Positions 36,750 through 45,822 are shown, numbered from the stretch's first letter. The stretch: DNA of 64,000 nucleotides from Chloroflexota bacterium (GCA_018648325.1 JABGRK010000009.1:1-64000); one strand, 5' to 3'. Notes: generated from the sequence alone by a model not told the origin. Made by a program: numbers and translations.

Positions 36750-37883
36750 ATGCTTGAAAAATTCAGGGAGATAAATCTCTCTTTTCCACAAACCAGCTAT
36801 ATCAAGGAACACATAAGTTCCGGCAAAAAGGTAATCGGATGGCTCTGCACCTATGTGCCCGAAGAGATCATCCATGCTGCAGGTGCACTTCCCATCCGCA
36901 TCACCGGCTATCAGCAGGAACAGGAGCTTGATGACGGCACCGCGTATCTTTATGTAAACAACTGCTCATTTTCCCGCAGTTGTCTGCAACTGGCCCTTAG
37001 GGGGGAGTACGATTTTCTTGACGGCATTGTGGGCGGTTCCACCTGTGACGGTGTAAGACGCCTTTTTGATCTGTGGCGCAAGTACAAAGGTACGGCCTTT
37101 AACCAGATATTATCCATACCACGCAAATTTACCACACAAGCGCATGAACTCTATCTGAGCCAGGTAACGCAATTTAAGCAAAACCTTGAAAAACACATGG
37201 GCGTCACAATAACAGACGAAGCTCTTACAAAATCCATCGAACTGTATAACGAAACCAGGGCTCTGCTAAAAAAACTGTACGACCTGCGCAAATCAGACAG
37301 CCCACCAATTTCCGGAGCAGAAGTACTGGAAGTGCTGGATGCTGGTTTCCGTATGCCCAAAGAGGCGTTTAACGATCTTTTGAGCAAGCTGATAAATGAA
37401 TTGTCAGAATCGAGTGCAACACATACGGGACGCGCCAGACTGGCGGTAGTCGGTAGTGTACTCAACAATCCCGAATTCATTAAATCAATCGAGGATCAAA
37501 ACGCCCTAGTTGTTACCGATGAGCTGTGCACCAGCACACGCTACTGGTCCGATCCTGTGGTTTTAGACAACAATAAATCGCCCCTAGAGGCTATTTCTAA
37601 GCGCTATCTCAATAACTTTCCATGTGCACGCATGTACCCATCAGATGAGCGCTTTGACCGTATAATCCAGCTCGTGCGCGATTTTAAGGTCGACGGGGTG
37701 GTTAGCCAGATAATAAGGTACTGCGCGCCCTATGCGCACGACCTGCCACTGCTTATCAAGAAGCTGGAGGCAGAAAATGTGCCGATACTGGCGCTGGACG
37801 TAGAATACGGAACATCGGGTTCAGGACAGATAGCCACCAGGGTACAGGCATTTTTAGAAATGCTGGAGGCTCGCAAGCAGTGA
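36750..37883 (+). CDS. 2-Hydroxyacyl-CoA dehydratase / class I benzoyl-CoA reductase family, smaller catalytic subunit
   Basis: 377 residues of the HgdB/BcrC/BzdN-type family (COG1775). CTYVPEEIIHAAGALPIRI (Cys33) and GSTCDGVRRLFD (Cys99) give two expected 4Fe-4S ligands; YCAPYAHDLPLLIKKLE near the C-terminus offers the third. The enzyme accepts a low-potential electron from an ATP-driven activator to reduce an aromatic ring or eliminate water. ATG 36750 is chosen; an in-frame TTG at 36720 is earlier. No clear Shine-Dalgarno. The stop overlaps the next gene by 4 nt (GTGA). Confidence 0.85.
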   Translation: MLEKFREINLSFPQTSYIKEHISSGKKVIGWLCTYVPEEIIHAAGALPIRITGYQQEQELDDGTAYLYVNNCSFSRSCLQLALRGEYDFLDGIVGGSTCDGVRRLFDLWRKYKGTAFNQILSIPRKFTTQAHELYLSQVTQFKQNLEKHMGVTITDEALTKSIELYNETRALLKKLYDLRKSDSPPISGAEVLEVLDAGFRMPKEAFNDLLSKLINELSESSATHTGRARLAVVGSVLNNPEFIKSIEDQNALVVTDELCTSTRYWSDPVVLDNNKSPLEAISKRYLNNFPCARMYPSDERFDRIIQLVRDFKVDGVVSQIIRYCAPYAHDLPLLIKKLEAENVPILALDVEYGTSGSGQIATRVQAFLEMLEARKQ

Positions 37884-39142
37884 CAAGTAAAACAACAAAC
37901 AGAATAGAATCCATTATTAAAGCCTGTAGTGTTATCTTAAGGATGATCAAAGCCCGTCCAAATGTTCGCAAAAGCGAGCAGGTGTACTATGAAATCCTGA
38001 CTAAGTACTTTACTCGTATAAGGGATGTAAAGCAAAACGGCGATTTTCTGGCGGCGCACACCGTTTTCTTCCCCACTGAGATACTGTATGCCATGAACAT
38101 AGTGCCCATGCACACTGAATCCACTACATGGATGACCGCGCTTTTCACCGGAGAGGCTACTGAACTGGTAACGGCTGGCGCCGAGGCGGGACTGGCATCC
38201 GAAATATGTACACCGCACCGGGGCATTGCCGGAGCATTTACCATAAAAGCCTTGCCCGACCCCGATGTGATGCTTTGGTCTAATCTTATCTGCGACAATA
38301 CCGCCAAGAGCGGCGAGCTTATAATGGAACTTTGCGGTTGCCCAGGCTATTTTCTGGATCACCCGTTTCAGGAGAGTGAGCAGGAACGCAATTATCTTAT
38401 CGGTGAGCTTCAAGGTATGATCGATTTTCTACAGGATCAGTCTGGCAGAAAAATGGACTGGGATAAACTTTCTCAGTTAGTTGCAGAAATGGACAAGCAG
38501 ATCAAGCTTAATAGAGAGATATGCGAGTTGCGCAAAGCAGTACCGACGCCATTCAGCCCCCAAGGGTTTTTAGAGCTGCTGACACTTGATTATCTATTCC
38601 CAGGCCAACCGGAAGCAACCCTGTATCTTGAAACACTGCGTGATGAGTTAAAAGAAAAGGTGAATGCCAAAACAGGCGCTGTTGAAAACGAACGTTTTCG
38701 CCTAATGAGCCTGTTCGTCCCACCCATGTACCTGATGAGTTTTCTGGAGAAAATGTCGCATGAGTTCGGCGCGGTAAGTGTGATCGAACCCTTTTTCACC
38801 TACTGGGCCGATGGCAAACTGGATCCATCAAAACCACTTGAAAGCGTAGCCCAGAAGTCGTACATGATACCTGAGGTTCAGATGTACGGCCCCATGACAG
38901 ATGCCAAAATACAGCGTGTGTCTGATCTGGCTAAGCAATACAAGATAGACGGTGCGGTATTCTACGCCGACACCGGATGCAGGCAAACATGCGCCTTAAT
39001 CAAACTGCTCAAAGACACTCTGAGTGAAATAGACATCCCAATGCTCACACTGGATAGCGACGTGGTTGACCCTACTATGATGAGCCAGGAAGATATAAGA
39101 GAGAAGTTCGAGGGCTTTTTCGAGCTGCTGGAAGACTACTAA
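37880..39142 (+). CDS. 2-Hydroxyacyl-CoA dehydratase / class I benzoyl-CoA reductase family, larger catalytic subunit
   Basis: 420 residues, HgdA/BcrB/BzdO-type. FFPTEILYAMNIVPMHTE aligns with the N-terminal element of the smaller subunit, but the cysteine position is Thr or His (H60/T61). Cys110 (SEICTPHRG), Cys138 (LICDN) and Cys residues in ADTGCRQTCALIK are the remaining candidates. With the preceding subunit it should form the heterodimeric catalytic core. GGAGG stands 10 nt before the GTG start. Confidence 0.83.
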   Translation: MTSKTTNRIESIIKACSVILRMIKARPNVRKSEQVYYEILTKYFTRIRDVKQNGDFLAAHTVFFPTEILYAMNIVPMHTESTTWMTALFTGEATELVTAGAEAGLASEICTPHRGIAGAFTIKALPDPDVMLWSNLICDNTAKSGELIMELCGCPGYFLDHPFQESEQERNYLIGELQGMIDFLQDQSGRKMDWDKLSQLVAEMDKQIKLNREICELRKAVPTPFSPQGFLELLTLDYLFPGQPEATLYLETLRDELKEKVNAKTGAVENERFRLMSLFVPPMYLMSFLEKMSHEFGAVSVIEPFFTYWADGKLDPSKPLESVAQKSYMIPEVQMYGPMTDAKIQRVSDLAKQYKIDGAVFYADTGCRQTCALIKLLKDTLSEIDIPMLTLDSDVVDPTMMSQEDIREKFEGFFELLEDY

Positions 39143-39933
39143 TGAAAGCACTAGGTATAGACATAGGAAGCCTTACTACCAAGGTTGTCGTGCTTAATAA
39201 TGGTGTGATTGAAACATCATGCGTTGTCGACTCTGACGACGAGGCTGATACAAGTGCTAAAGTGGCTGTCGCACGAGCGCTGGGGCAAGCTAATATCAAT
39301 CTGAACGGCGACTATTACATTATTTCCACCGGCGCCGGAGGCAAAGCGACATCCATAAGTCAGAAAAGCAAGGCTATCAGCTCCTGCCTTGCGCGCGGCA
39401 TATATCACCTTTACTCGTCGGCCAGAATGGGAATCGACATAGGAGCTGAAAGCGGCATAGTCTTTAAGATAAACGAGCGAGGCAAACTTAAGGACCAGGC
39501 CAGTCATGACAAATGCGCTGCCGGAACCGGGGTATTCGTTAAACAGATGGCAAAGCTGATGCAAATCTCACTGGAGGATATGTCTGAGCTATCGCTTGAC
39601 GCTAAAACCAGACCGGAGATATCCGGAACATGCGCCGTTTTTGCCGAATCAGAGGTTATATCACACGTACACCGCGACCCACCGACTCCAATGGCCGATA
39701 TCGCTGCCGGAATATACTACTCAATTGTCAGCAGGCTTATGGCGCTATGCAAACGTGTGGGAATAGAAAAAGACGTGGTTGTTACCGGCGGTGTTGCCCA
39801 AAATAAAGGACTTATCAATATACTTGAGCAGGAACTGGGCTTTAAAGTGCTGGTTCCCGACAACGCACAGAGCATCGTGGCACTGGGGGCCGCCATTATA
39901 GCGCAGGAACAAATAGAAAAAGGTGCTAAGTAG
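39142..39933 (+). CDS. Acyl-CoA dehydratase activase / benzoyl-CoA reductase ATPase subunit 1
   Basis: 263-residue BadF/BadG/BcrA/BcrD-family ATPase. ASKHA nucleotide motifs are IDIGSLTTK and GGVAQNKG. Cys125 (HDKCAAGTG) and Cys164 (SGTCAVFAES) are the ligands that bridge one 4Fe-4S cluster between two protomers. It uses ATP to push one low-potential electron into the catalytic subunits. The start overlaps the upstream stop (TAATG). A homologue of the same length follows directly. Confidence 0.9.
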   Translation: MKALGIDIGSLTTKVVVLNNGVIETSCVVDSDDEADTSAKVAVARALGQANINLNGDYYIISTGAGGKATSISQKSKAISSCLARGIYHLYSSARMGIDIGAESGIVFKINERGKLKDQASHDKCAAGTGVFVKQMAKLMQISLEDMSELSLDAKTRPEISGTCAVFAESEVISHVHRDPPTPMADIAAGIYYSIVSRLMALCKRVGIEKDVVVTGGVAQNKGLINILEQELGFKVLVPDNAQSIVALGAAIIAQEQIEKGAK

Positions 39934-40724
39934 TGTTATTCGGTGGAATAGATATAGGATCGCGCGCCGCTAAAGTAGTGGTGATGAAGGATGATGCCAT
40001 CTTTGCATCGACCATACAGGACACCGGGCCGGAGAGTGTTAAAACAGCCTACATGGCTATAAACACCGCACTTGAGGGCACAGGCATTGCGATAGAAGAC
40101 ATCGACTACATCCTTGCTACGGGCTACGGCAGGGTTCTTGTTCCATTTGCCAAAGCAAATGTGTCGGAGATAAGCTGCCATGCCAAGGGCATCAATTGGT
40201 ACTTTCCATCAGTGCGCCTGATACTGGACATGGGTGGACAGGACTGTAAAGGGATTGCCTGCGATGGCCAGGGGCGTGTAACCAGCTTTGTTATGAACGA
40301 CAAATGTGCAGGCGGAACCGGACGATTCTTAGAGATGATAGCAGATGTTTTAAACATTCCGCTGTCTGAGATCGGCGATGTGGCACTTGAGTCGACTACA
40401 GCCATACCGTTCAACACCATCTGCGCCGTATTTGCCAAAACAGATGCCATCAAATATCTCAAGCAGGGTGCGGCCAAAAAAGACATTCTGGCAGGGCTCA
40501 ACGAGGCTATAAGTACACGCAGTTATAATCTGCTCAAAAGAGTAGGTATCCAGAAGGACTTCACCATTACTGGCGGTATCTCCAAAAACAAGGGCATGGT
40601 GGCCAAAGCGGCCGAAAAGGTAGGACTTGAGCCGCTGCTGTGTGAAGACCCACAACTGGTGGGAGCACTGGGTGCAGCACTTTTTGCCAGAGACAAATAC
40701 AATCTTTTAAAAACTAAGGGTTAA
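39933..40724 (+). CDS. Acyl-CoA dehydratase activase / benzoyl-CoA reductase ATPase subunit 2
   Basis: 263 residues, paralogous to the previous gene. IDIGSRAAK, DMGGQDCKGI, DKCAGGTGRF (Cys125) and FNTICAVFAKT (Cys164) are present, with both cluster ligands at the same positions as in subunit 1. A pair of ATPase subunits is typical of class I benzoyl-CoA reductases (BcrA/D, BzdP/Q); 2-hydroxyacyl-CoA dehydratases normally use one homodimeric activator. GTG start overlaps the upstream TAG by one base. Confidence 0.9.
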   Translation: MLFGGIDIGSRAAKVVVMKDDAIFASTIQDTGPESVKTAYMAINTALEGTGIAIEDIDYILATGYGRVLVPFAKANVSEISCHAKGINWYFPSVRLILDMGGQDCKGIACDGQGRVTSFVMNDKCAGGTGRFLEMIADVLNIPLSEIGDVALESTTAIPFNTICAVFAKTDAIKYLKQGAAKKDILAGLNEAISTRSYNLLKRVGIQKDFTITGGISKNKGMVAKAAEKVGLEPLLCEDPQLVGALGAALFARDKYNLLKTKG

Positions 40725-40745
40725 TCTTTTACTACCGGAGGCGGC

Positions 40746-41756
40746 ATGAGCAAATTCAAAATAACCATAGATGCCATGGGGGGAGACTACGCCCCTTCAG
40801 AAATAATAAAAGGCGCTGTTGAAGGCGCAAAAGAACTCGATATTGAAGCAATCATAGTAGGTCTTAAAGAGCCGGTTGAGGTCGAGCTTGCCAAGCTGGA
40901 TACAGCTGGACTACCGGTTAGCGTGGTGGAGGCAACCCAGCAGATAGCTGATGGCGAGGCACCGGCCATAGCCGTAATGCGCAAGCCCAACAGCTCGGTG
41001 GCACTGGCGACAAGGCTTGTCAAAGAGGGCAAGGCTGATGCAACACTAAGCGCCGGCTCGACAGGGGCCTGTATGGTAAGTGCCTTTCAATATCTGGGAA
41101 CACTCCCAGGCATTGAGCGACCTGTAGCGGGCGGTGCCTTTTTCAGGCTGGCTCCCGATACCGTGATTCTGGACCTGGGAGCTAACGTAGGCTGTCAGCC
41201 ATACCAGACAGTGGAGTTTGCCGCCATTGGCAGCGTTTATGCCAAAACATTCCACGGCGTTGATAACCCCACCATCGGACTGCTTAACGTGGGTGCAGAA
41301 GAAGGTAAGGGCAACGATTTTTCCAAGGAAGCATATAATCTGCTGAAAAACAGTGGGCTTAATTTCATAGGTAACGTAGAAGGGTTGGACATTCCTGCAG
41401 GCAAGGCCAACGTAGTTGTAACCGACGGCTTTGTAGGCAATATACTGACCAAATTCTGCGAAGGCATTGGACAATCGATGATGGGCTGGTTCCTTAAGGA
41501 GATGAAAGATAAGCTCTCGCCGGAGGACCTGCAATCAACCGCCAACAAGATATACGGCATACTGAGTCCGGGCATGTCCATGGGCGGAGGTCCGCTGCTG
41601 GGCGTAGACGGGCTTTTTGGCATAACGCATGGCCGCAGCAAAGCACAGCAAATAGTCGGCACCATCAAGCAGATGAAGCATGCTTGGGAAACGGGATTTA
41701 TCAACAACCTGCGTGCGGAACTGGCAAAGATCAAGAAAACACTTCCGGATAGCTAA
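40746..41756 (+). CDS. plsX: Phosphate acyltransferase PlsX
   Basis: Makes acyl-phosphate from acyl-ACP for glycerolipid synthesis. 336 residues with IDAMGGDYAP, GLLNVGAEEGKGN, NFIGNVEGLDIPAGKANVVVTDGFVGN and LLGVDGLFGITHG. GGAGG precedes the ATG. It follows the Bcr-like genes by 21 nt and is followed by an acyl carrier protein gene, as in many genomes. Confidence 0.95.
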   Translation: MSKFKITIDAMGGDYAPSEIIKGAVEGAKELDIEAIIVGLKEPVEVELAKLDTAGLPVSVVEATQQIADGEAPAIAVMRKPNSSVALATRLVKEGKADATLSAGSTGACMVSAFQYLGTLPGIERPVAGGAFFRLAPDTVILDLGANVGCQPYQTVEFAAIGSVYAKTFHGVDNPTIGLLNVGAEEGKGNDFSKEAYNLLKNSGLNFIGNVEGLDIPAGKANVVVTDGFVGNILTKFCEGIGQSMMGWFLKEMKDKLSPEDLQSTANKIYGILSPGMSMGGGPLLGVDGLFGITHGRSKAQQIVGTIKQMKHAWETGFINNLRAELAKIKKTLPDS

Positions 41757-41781
41757 CTGATTATTTATTGGGAGGAAACTC

Positions 41782-42006
41782 ATGTCCACTCTGGATACTG
41801 TTACAAGCGTAATGGCTAAAATAACCCACTGCAACCAGGATGATATCAAGGCAGAAACCCTGCTCAAAGACATAAAAGCCGACTCACTGCATTGGGTACA
41901 GATAATAGTTGGCATTGAAAGCGCCACCGATGTTGAGATAGACTTTGACAAGATGAAAGAGATGGACAGTATCCAAAATCTGGTCAGTTATATAGACAGC
42001 CTTTAA
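41782..42006 (+). CDS. acpP: Acyl carrier protein (divergent)
   Basis: 74 residues with the 4'-phosphopantetheine site Ser35 in ADSLHWVQI. The region after it, IIVGIESATDVEIDFDKM, departs from the usual LVMALEEEFDIEIPDE type while keeping the fold pattern. GGGAGG precedes the ATG. The gene ends the run begun by the SDR, with a strong terminator after it. It could serve general fatty acid synthesis with PlsX or a special acyl chain. Confidence 0.88.
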   Translation: MSTLDTVTSVMAKITHCNQDDIKAETLLKDIKADSLHWVQIIVGIESATDVEIDFDKMKEMDSIQNLVSYIDSL

Positions 42007-42035
42007 GACCAGTGTCATAGCCCATAGCAATAAGC

Positions 42036-42067
42036 AGGCCTATTTCAATTGAATAGGCCTTTGTTTT
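42036..42067 (+). terminator. Rho-independent terminator after acpP
   Basis: AGGCCTATT pairs perfectly with AATAGGCCT around loop TCAATTG, followed by TTGTTTT. It lies 30 nt past the acpP stop. Confidence 0.92.
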
Positions 42068-42088
42068 GAACACCAATGTAATGTTTTC

Positions 42089-42117
42089 TTGACAATAAGT
42101 TAATTATATGTTACATA
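42089..42117 (+). promoter_or_regulatory. Promoter of the membrane protein/XRE/ABC genes
   Basis: TTGACA (42089-42094), 17 nt, TACATA (42112-42117), with TG one base before the -10 box as in an extended -10 promoter. Confidence 0.6.
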
Positions 42118-42164
42118 TAGTCTACTACACTTTACACCAGATATATGAGAAGGAGGGTATGACC

Positions 42165-42608
42165 ATGGCACCTTTACAAAAAAGAGCATGGTACAGTTTG
42201 GTAATAGGCATTGTCTTTGCAATTGCCCTTGTTGCAGTTTTTGTCGCCAGTGGTGATGTGACTACCTTTGATGAAAACCTGGGGTTAAGGTTAGCCGTAT
42301 ATGCCCTGTGGGTAGGCACACCTTTGACCTATCTTATAATTATGAATCCTGTTATCAGAAAATCGAAGCAGGTTGATGAGCGGGACAAGCTGATATTGGA
42401 AAGGGCTCCAAGGGTTCAATATTTGGCAATTCTATTTTCGCTGGTAGCATGGGTAATAGCACTAACAGAGGTTTTTGGCGATAAAGGAGTGCCGGTTATT
42501 TACCTGACGCTGATACTGATATCTACGCTGGTTATCAGTACAATAGCTCAATCAGCCGGTATCCTTATTGGTTACTGGCGCATGGGACACGTAAATGGTC
42601 AGGAATAA
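42165..42608 (+). CDS. Four-helix membrane protein (DUF2178-like)
   Basis: 147 residues with four hydrophobic helices; between helices 2 and 3 is KSKQVDERDKLILERAPRVQYLA, the cytoplasmic DERD segment typical of small membrane proteins paired with XRE regulators. ATG 42165 has AGGAGG 8 nt upstream; ATG 42159 stands too close to it. The end overlaps the XRE gene by 14 nt. Role unknown. Confidence 0.75.
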   Translation: MAPLQKRAWYSLVIGIVFAIALVAVFVASGDVTTFDENLGLRLAVYALWVGTPLTYLIIMNPVIRKSKQVDERDKLILERAPRVQYLAILFSLVAWVIALTEVFGDKGVPVIYLTLILISTLVISTIAQSAGILIGYWRMGHVNGQE

Positions 42609-42810
42609 CAGGATAACGAATAATATTAGAAGACTTCGCTTTGAAAATGGCGAAATGTCGCAGCAGGAACTGGCCAACCGGGCCGAATGCACCCGTCAAA
42701 CAATCATAGCAATTGAGGCAGGCAAATACGTGCCATCGCTATCGCTGGCATTCAAACTTTCCCGGGTATTTGGCACAAACGTAGAGGATGTGTTTAAATA
42801 TGACGAGTAA
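42595..42810 (+). CDS. XRE-family helix-turn-helix regulator (YozG-like)
   Basis: 71 residues, just one HTH domain: LRFENGEMSQQELANRAECTRQTIIAIEAGKYVPSLSLAFKLSRVF, then VEDVFKYDE. The type is found in pairs with the small membrane protein before it. The overlapping start suggests tight coupling, and it probably regulates its own operon and perhaps the ABC exporter that follows 39 nt later. No DNA target was identified. Confidence 0.9.
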   Translation: MVRNNRITNNIRRLRFENGEMSQQELANRAECTRQTIIAIEAGKYVPSLSLAFKLSRVFGTNVEDVFKYDE

Positions 42811-42849
42811 TTTTAAAATAGACGATTAGGAATTAGAAAGAGACCGATA

Positions 42850-43749
42850 ATGGATATTAGCAACCTCGAGGTTCAAAACATTAGCAAATCGTTTAATGCG
42901 CATAAAGTCGTAGATGATGTATCTTTCAGCTTGAACAGTGGTGAGATATTCGGCATGGTTGGCCCAAACGGGGCAGGTAAAACCACCACCATCAGGATGA
43001 TAATGGATATCCTAAAACCGGATTCAGGTGATATCACTGTACTTGGCCAGCGATTTAATGATGAAGCTAAAGATAAAATCGGCTATCTTCCAGAAGAAAG
43101 AGGTATGTACAAAAAACTCACGGTGATAGAGTCACTAATCTATATGGCTGCACTCAAAGGCGTCCCGACAACTCCGGCAAAAGCAAAGGCGATTGAGCTG
43201 CTTGAAAAAGTGGGCATGGGACAGCACAAAGACAAAAAGGTGGAGGAGTTGAGCCGTGGCATGAGCCAGCTAATCCAGTTTCTGATTACCATTCAGCACG
43301 ATCCAGAAATAATGGTGCTGGATGAGCCGTTTGCCAACCTCGATCCGGTAAACACCAAACTGCTAAAAGACATAGTGCTTGAAATGAGAAACAAAGGTAA
43401 ATCCATCATCTTGAGCACGCACCTGATGAACGAGGTTGAAGAGATGTGCGACAGGATACTAATGATTAATCAGGGACGCTCAATGCTCTATGGCAATCTT
43501 GCGGACATCAAAACAAAGTACAGAAACAATTCCGTTTTTGTTGAGTGCGACCGCCTGCCAATAGAAATCACTGGCGTTGATAAAGTAAAACAACACGACG
43601 GACATTCCGAACTGTATCTCAAGCAAAACGCTACGCCTCAAACCGTGCTAAGTGCACTGGTCAGCGATGGTGTTAAGATCGACAGATTCGAGAATGCGAT
43701 TCCGTCGCTAAACGATATTTTCATTCAGGTAGTGGAGGAAGCAAGATGA
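42850..43749 (+). CDS. ABC transporter ATP-binding protein (NatA/YhaQ-like)
   Basis: 299 residues. Walker A GPNGAGKTTT (38-47), signature LSRGMSQ in place of LSGGQ, Walker B MVLDEPFANLD and the switch His in LSTHLM. The C-terminal about 80 residues form the extra domain typical of ABC-2 exporters, ending NDIFIQVVEE. Its stop overlaps the permease start. Substrate unknown; NatAB exports Na+, and others move drugs or peptides. Confidence 0.92.
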   Translation: MDISNLEVQNISKSFNAHKVVDDVSFSLNSGEIFGMVGPNGAGKTTTIRMIMDILKPDSGDITVLGQRFNDEAKDKIGYLPEERGMYKKLTVIESLIYMAALKGVPTTPAKAKAIELLEKVGMGQHKDKKVEELSRGMSQLIQFLITIQHDPEIMVLDEPFANLDPVNTKLLKDIVLEMRNKGKSIILSTHLMNEVEEMCDRILMINQGRSMLYGNLADIKTKYRNNSVFVECDRLPIEITGVDKVKQHDGHSELYLKQNATPQTVLSALVSDGVKIDRFENAIPSLNDIFIQVVEEAR

Positions 43750-44966
43750 TGAAAAAAGCGATGACCATACTCAGGCACGAATTCCTCCACACTATTAAGA
43801 GAAAATCCTATATTCTGATCACCATAAGTATTCCGCTCCTGCTAATACTTGCATTTGTTATTTACAACGGGATTCAGCGCTGGGCACAACCATCTACACC
43901 GGATCAGATATACATAGGGTACGTAGATGAGACCGATATATTCGATGATTACCATAGCCAGGACAATGTCATTTTCAATGAATACGATACCGTCGACAGC
44001 GCTAAAAGTGCATTATTGGCGGAGACTATTGACAGTTACATCTTCATCCATAGTGAATATTTAGAGGGCAGACAGATTGAAAGATATACCCTGAAAAGAG
44101 AAATTGAGCTACCATCAAGTACTGTCTCAAGCGTAAAAAATTTCCTGCTTGATAACCTTCTTACCGAATCGGTCAGCGAGCAAATACTGAACAGAGCTAA
44201 AATTCCATTCGCACCAATTTCCGTCAGACTGGATACGAACGGAGAAATAGCTACAGGGCAGGACCCGATAGCAATGTACTTTCTCCCCTACATCTTCGCA
44301 TTCCTGTTCATGTTCTCCATATTCTTCACATCGGGTTACCTGCTGCAAAGCGTATCTGAGGAGAAAGAAAATAGGGTTATCGAGATACTGCTTTCATCGG
44401 TTTCGGCCGGTCAATTGCTGGTGGGTAAAGTGCTGGGACTGGGAGCTGCCGGACTACTACAAATAGCAATATGGTTAGGTTCGGTTATGGCCGCTGCCAA
44501 ATTTGCAGCAGTAAACATACCTATATTCAGTGAGCTTTCTATACCAATTGGCACGCTGTTTTTGGGAATAATATATTTCATACTTGGCTATCTTTTACTG
44601 GGCACCATATTTGCTGCAATCGGCTCCATTGTACGTACATCGAGGGAGGGACAAAGCTGGTCAAGTATGGTCACCACACCATCCGCAGTGTTGCCAATGA
44701 TGCTCATGTACCTGATTACAACCAACCCGACTCACATAGCCTCCAGGATACTAACGATGTTTCCATTTACAGCACCCATAACATCCATGATAAGGATTTC
44801 CGGAGGAACTCTGTCTGCATGGGAAACAACTGTAAGTTTGCTGATCCTGACTTGCTCTGTGGCCTTACTGATGTGGCTGTCATCCAAGGTATTCCGTACG
44901 TATCTGCTAATGTACGGCAAACGGCCAAGCATAAAGGAGATTATCAGGTCTATACGGTCAGCATAA
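43746..44966 (+). CDS. ABC-2 type permease (NatB/YhaP-like)
   Basis: 406 residues. The first helix is near residues 20-40, then there is a roughly 130-residue extracellular domain, and five or so helices from about 175 on. SEEKENRVIEILLSSVSAGQLLVGKVLG is the characteristic ABC-2 permease coupling segment. GGAGG precedes ATG 43746 by 7 nt. It is the partner of the preceding ATPase. It ends 9 nt from the convergent MBL gene. Confidence 0.92.
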   Translation: MMKKAMTILRHEFLHTIKRKSYILITISIPLLLILAFVIYNGIQRWAQPSTPDQIYIGYVDETDIFDDYHSQDNVIFNEYDTVDSAKSALLAETIDSYIFIHSEYLEGRQIERYTLKREIELPSSTVSSVKNFLLDNLLTESVSEQILNRAKIPFAPISVRLDTNGEIATGQDPIAMYFLPYIFAFLFMFSIFFTSGYLLQSVSEEKENRVIEILLSSVSAGQLLVGKVLGLGAAGLLQIAIWLGSVMAAAKFAAVNIPIFSELSIPIGTLFLGIIYFILGYLLLGTIFAAIGSIVRTSREGQSWSSMVTTPSAVLPMMLMYLITTNPTHIASRILTMFPFTAPITSMIRISGGTLSAWETTVSLLILTCSVALLMWLSSKVFRTYLLMYGKRPSIKEIIRSIRSA

Positions 44967-44975
44967 AAAACGAGG

Positions 44976-45746
44976 CTAGATAACGATGGACATCCCCTCG
45001 TAGCCAAGTAGGATATCAGCATCAATCTCTTTGCTGGCCATTGCAATTTCTTTGCCTATCTGCTCTTCGTAGGCAGGATTCATATGCACAACAACGGTTG
45101 GGGGAATATGTCCCTTTGCCTTTTTAAACCCGAGCAACGTTTCAGCAAGAAGACTAGGGCACATGTGTTTCGATTTTATCGCTGAATCTCTCATGCTATC
45201 AGATAGCGTTGTTTCGATTACCAGCAGATCTGGGGAAACATGCTGCCAGCAATCATCAATTCCTTGTGTGGTATCAGAGGTGTAAAAAATCGACTTGCCT
45301 TCACCGTCGGTTACCTCATACCCAACGGTTGGTATGCCATGAACCATCGGTAAAGCAAGAACGCTGTAGCCATCAATATTCATCGGTTCACCCACATTGA
45401 TAACGCATGGAAGCAACGACGGGTTTTCAGGTGTGGGAATCTGTGTCATCTCAGGATAATGCACACCATTTAGAAGGTTACCGGAAATCACGTCAAGCAC
45501 TTCTTGCATCGAATATAGCTTCTTCGTGCCCCAGTCCAGATTGGCAAGGCCCAACGTAGCCAGATCACGAACATGATCGAAGTGGTGATGTGAAATGAGA
45601 ATGGATTTTATACGCTGCTGTTCTTCAAAAGACAAGGTTGAGGTAATACTTCCGGCATCTAAAGCCAACATGCTATCTATCAGCAGTGACATAAGTTTGG
45701 TATCAGCCGACTCAAGGTTATGTACACCTAAAAACCTGATTTCCAC
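44976..45746 (-). CDS. MBL-fold metallo-hydrolase
   Basis: 256 residues with the HxHxDH motif His53-x-His55-x-Asp57-His58 (SHHHFDHVRD), a MVHGIPTVGYEV metal-binding His and YTSDTTQGIDD with the bridging Asp. The layout resembles class II cyclic-nucleotide phosphodiesterases or RNase Z-like hydrolases, but the substrate is not clear. GTG start has AAAGGA at 7 nt. Confidence 0.85.
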   Translation of the reverse strand: MEIRFLGVHNLESADTKLMSLLIDSMLALDAGSITSTLSFEEQQRIKSILISHHHFDHVRDLATLGLANLDWGTKKLYSMQEVLDVISGNLLNGVHYPEMTQIPTPENPSLLPCVINVGEPMNIDGYSVLALPMVHGIPTVGYEVTDGEGKSIFYTSDTTQGIDDCWQHVSPDLLVIETTLSDSMRDSAIKSKHMCPSLLAETLLGFKKAKGHIPPTVVVHMNPAYEEQIGKEIAMASKEIDADILLGYEGMSIVI

Positions 45747-45822
45747 TTATAAATCCTTTAGTCTGTGATCAGTATAAAGGGGTGAAATTGCCCTGAGTGT
45801 CCCATATGCGAAACTTTAACTA

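Noticed and set aside
39142-40724. Frameshifted duplicate: the two activase genes as one broken gene
   Set aside because: Both are complete 263-residue proteins with both cluster cysteines and distinct sequences, as in BcrA/D pairs.
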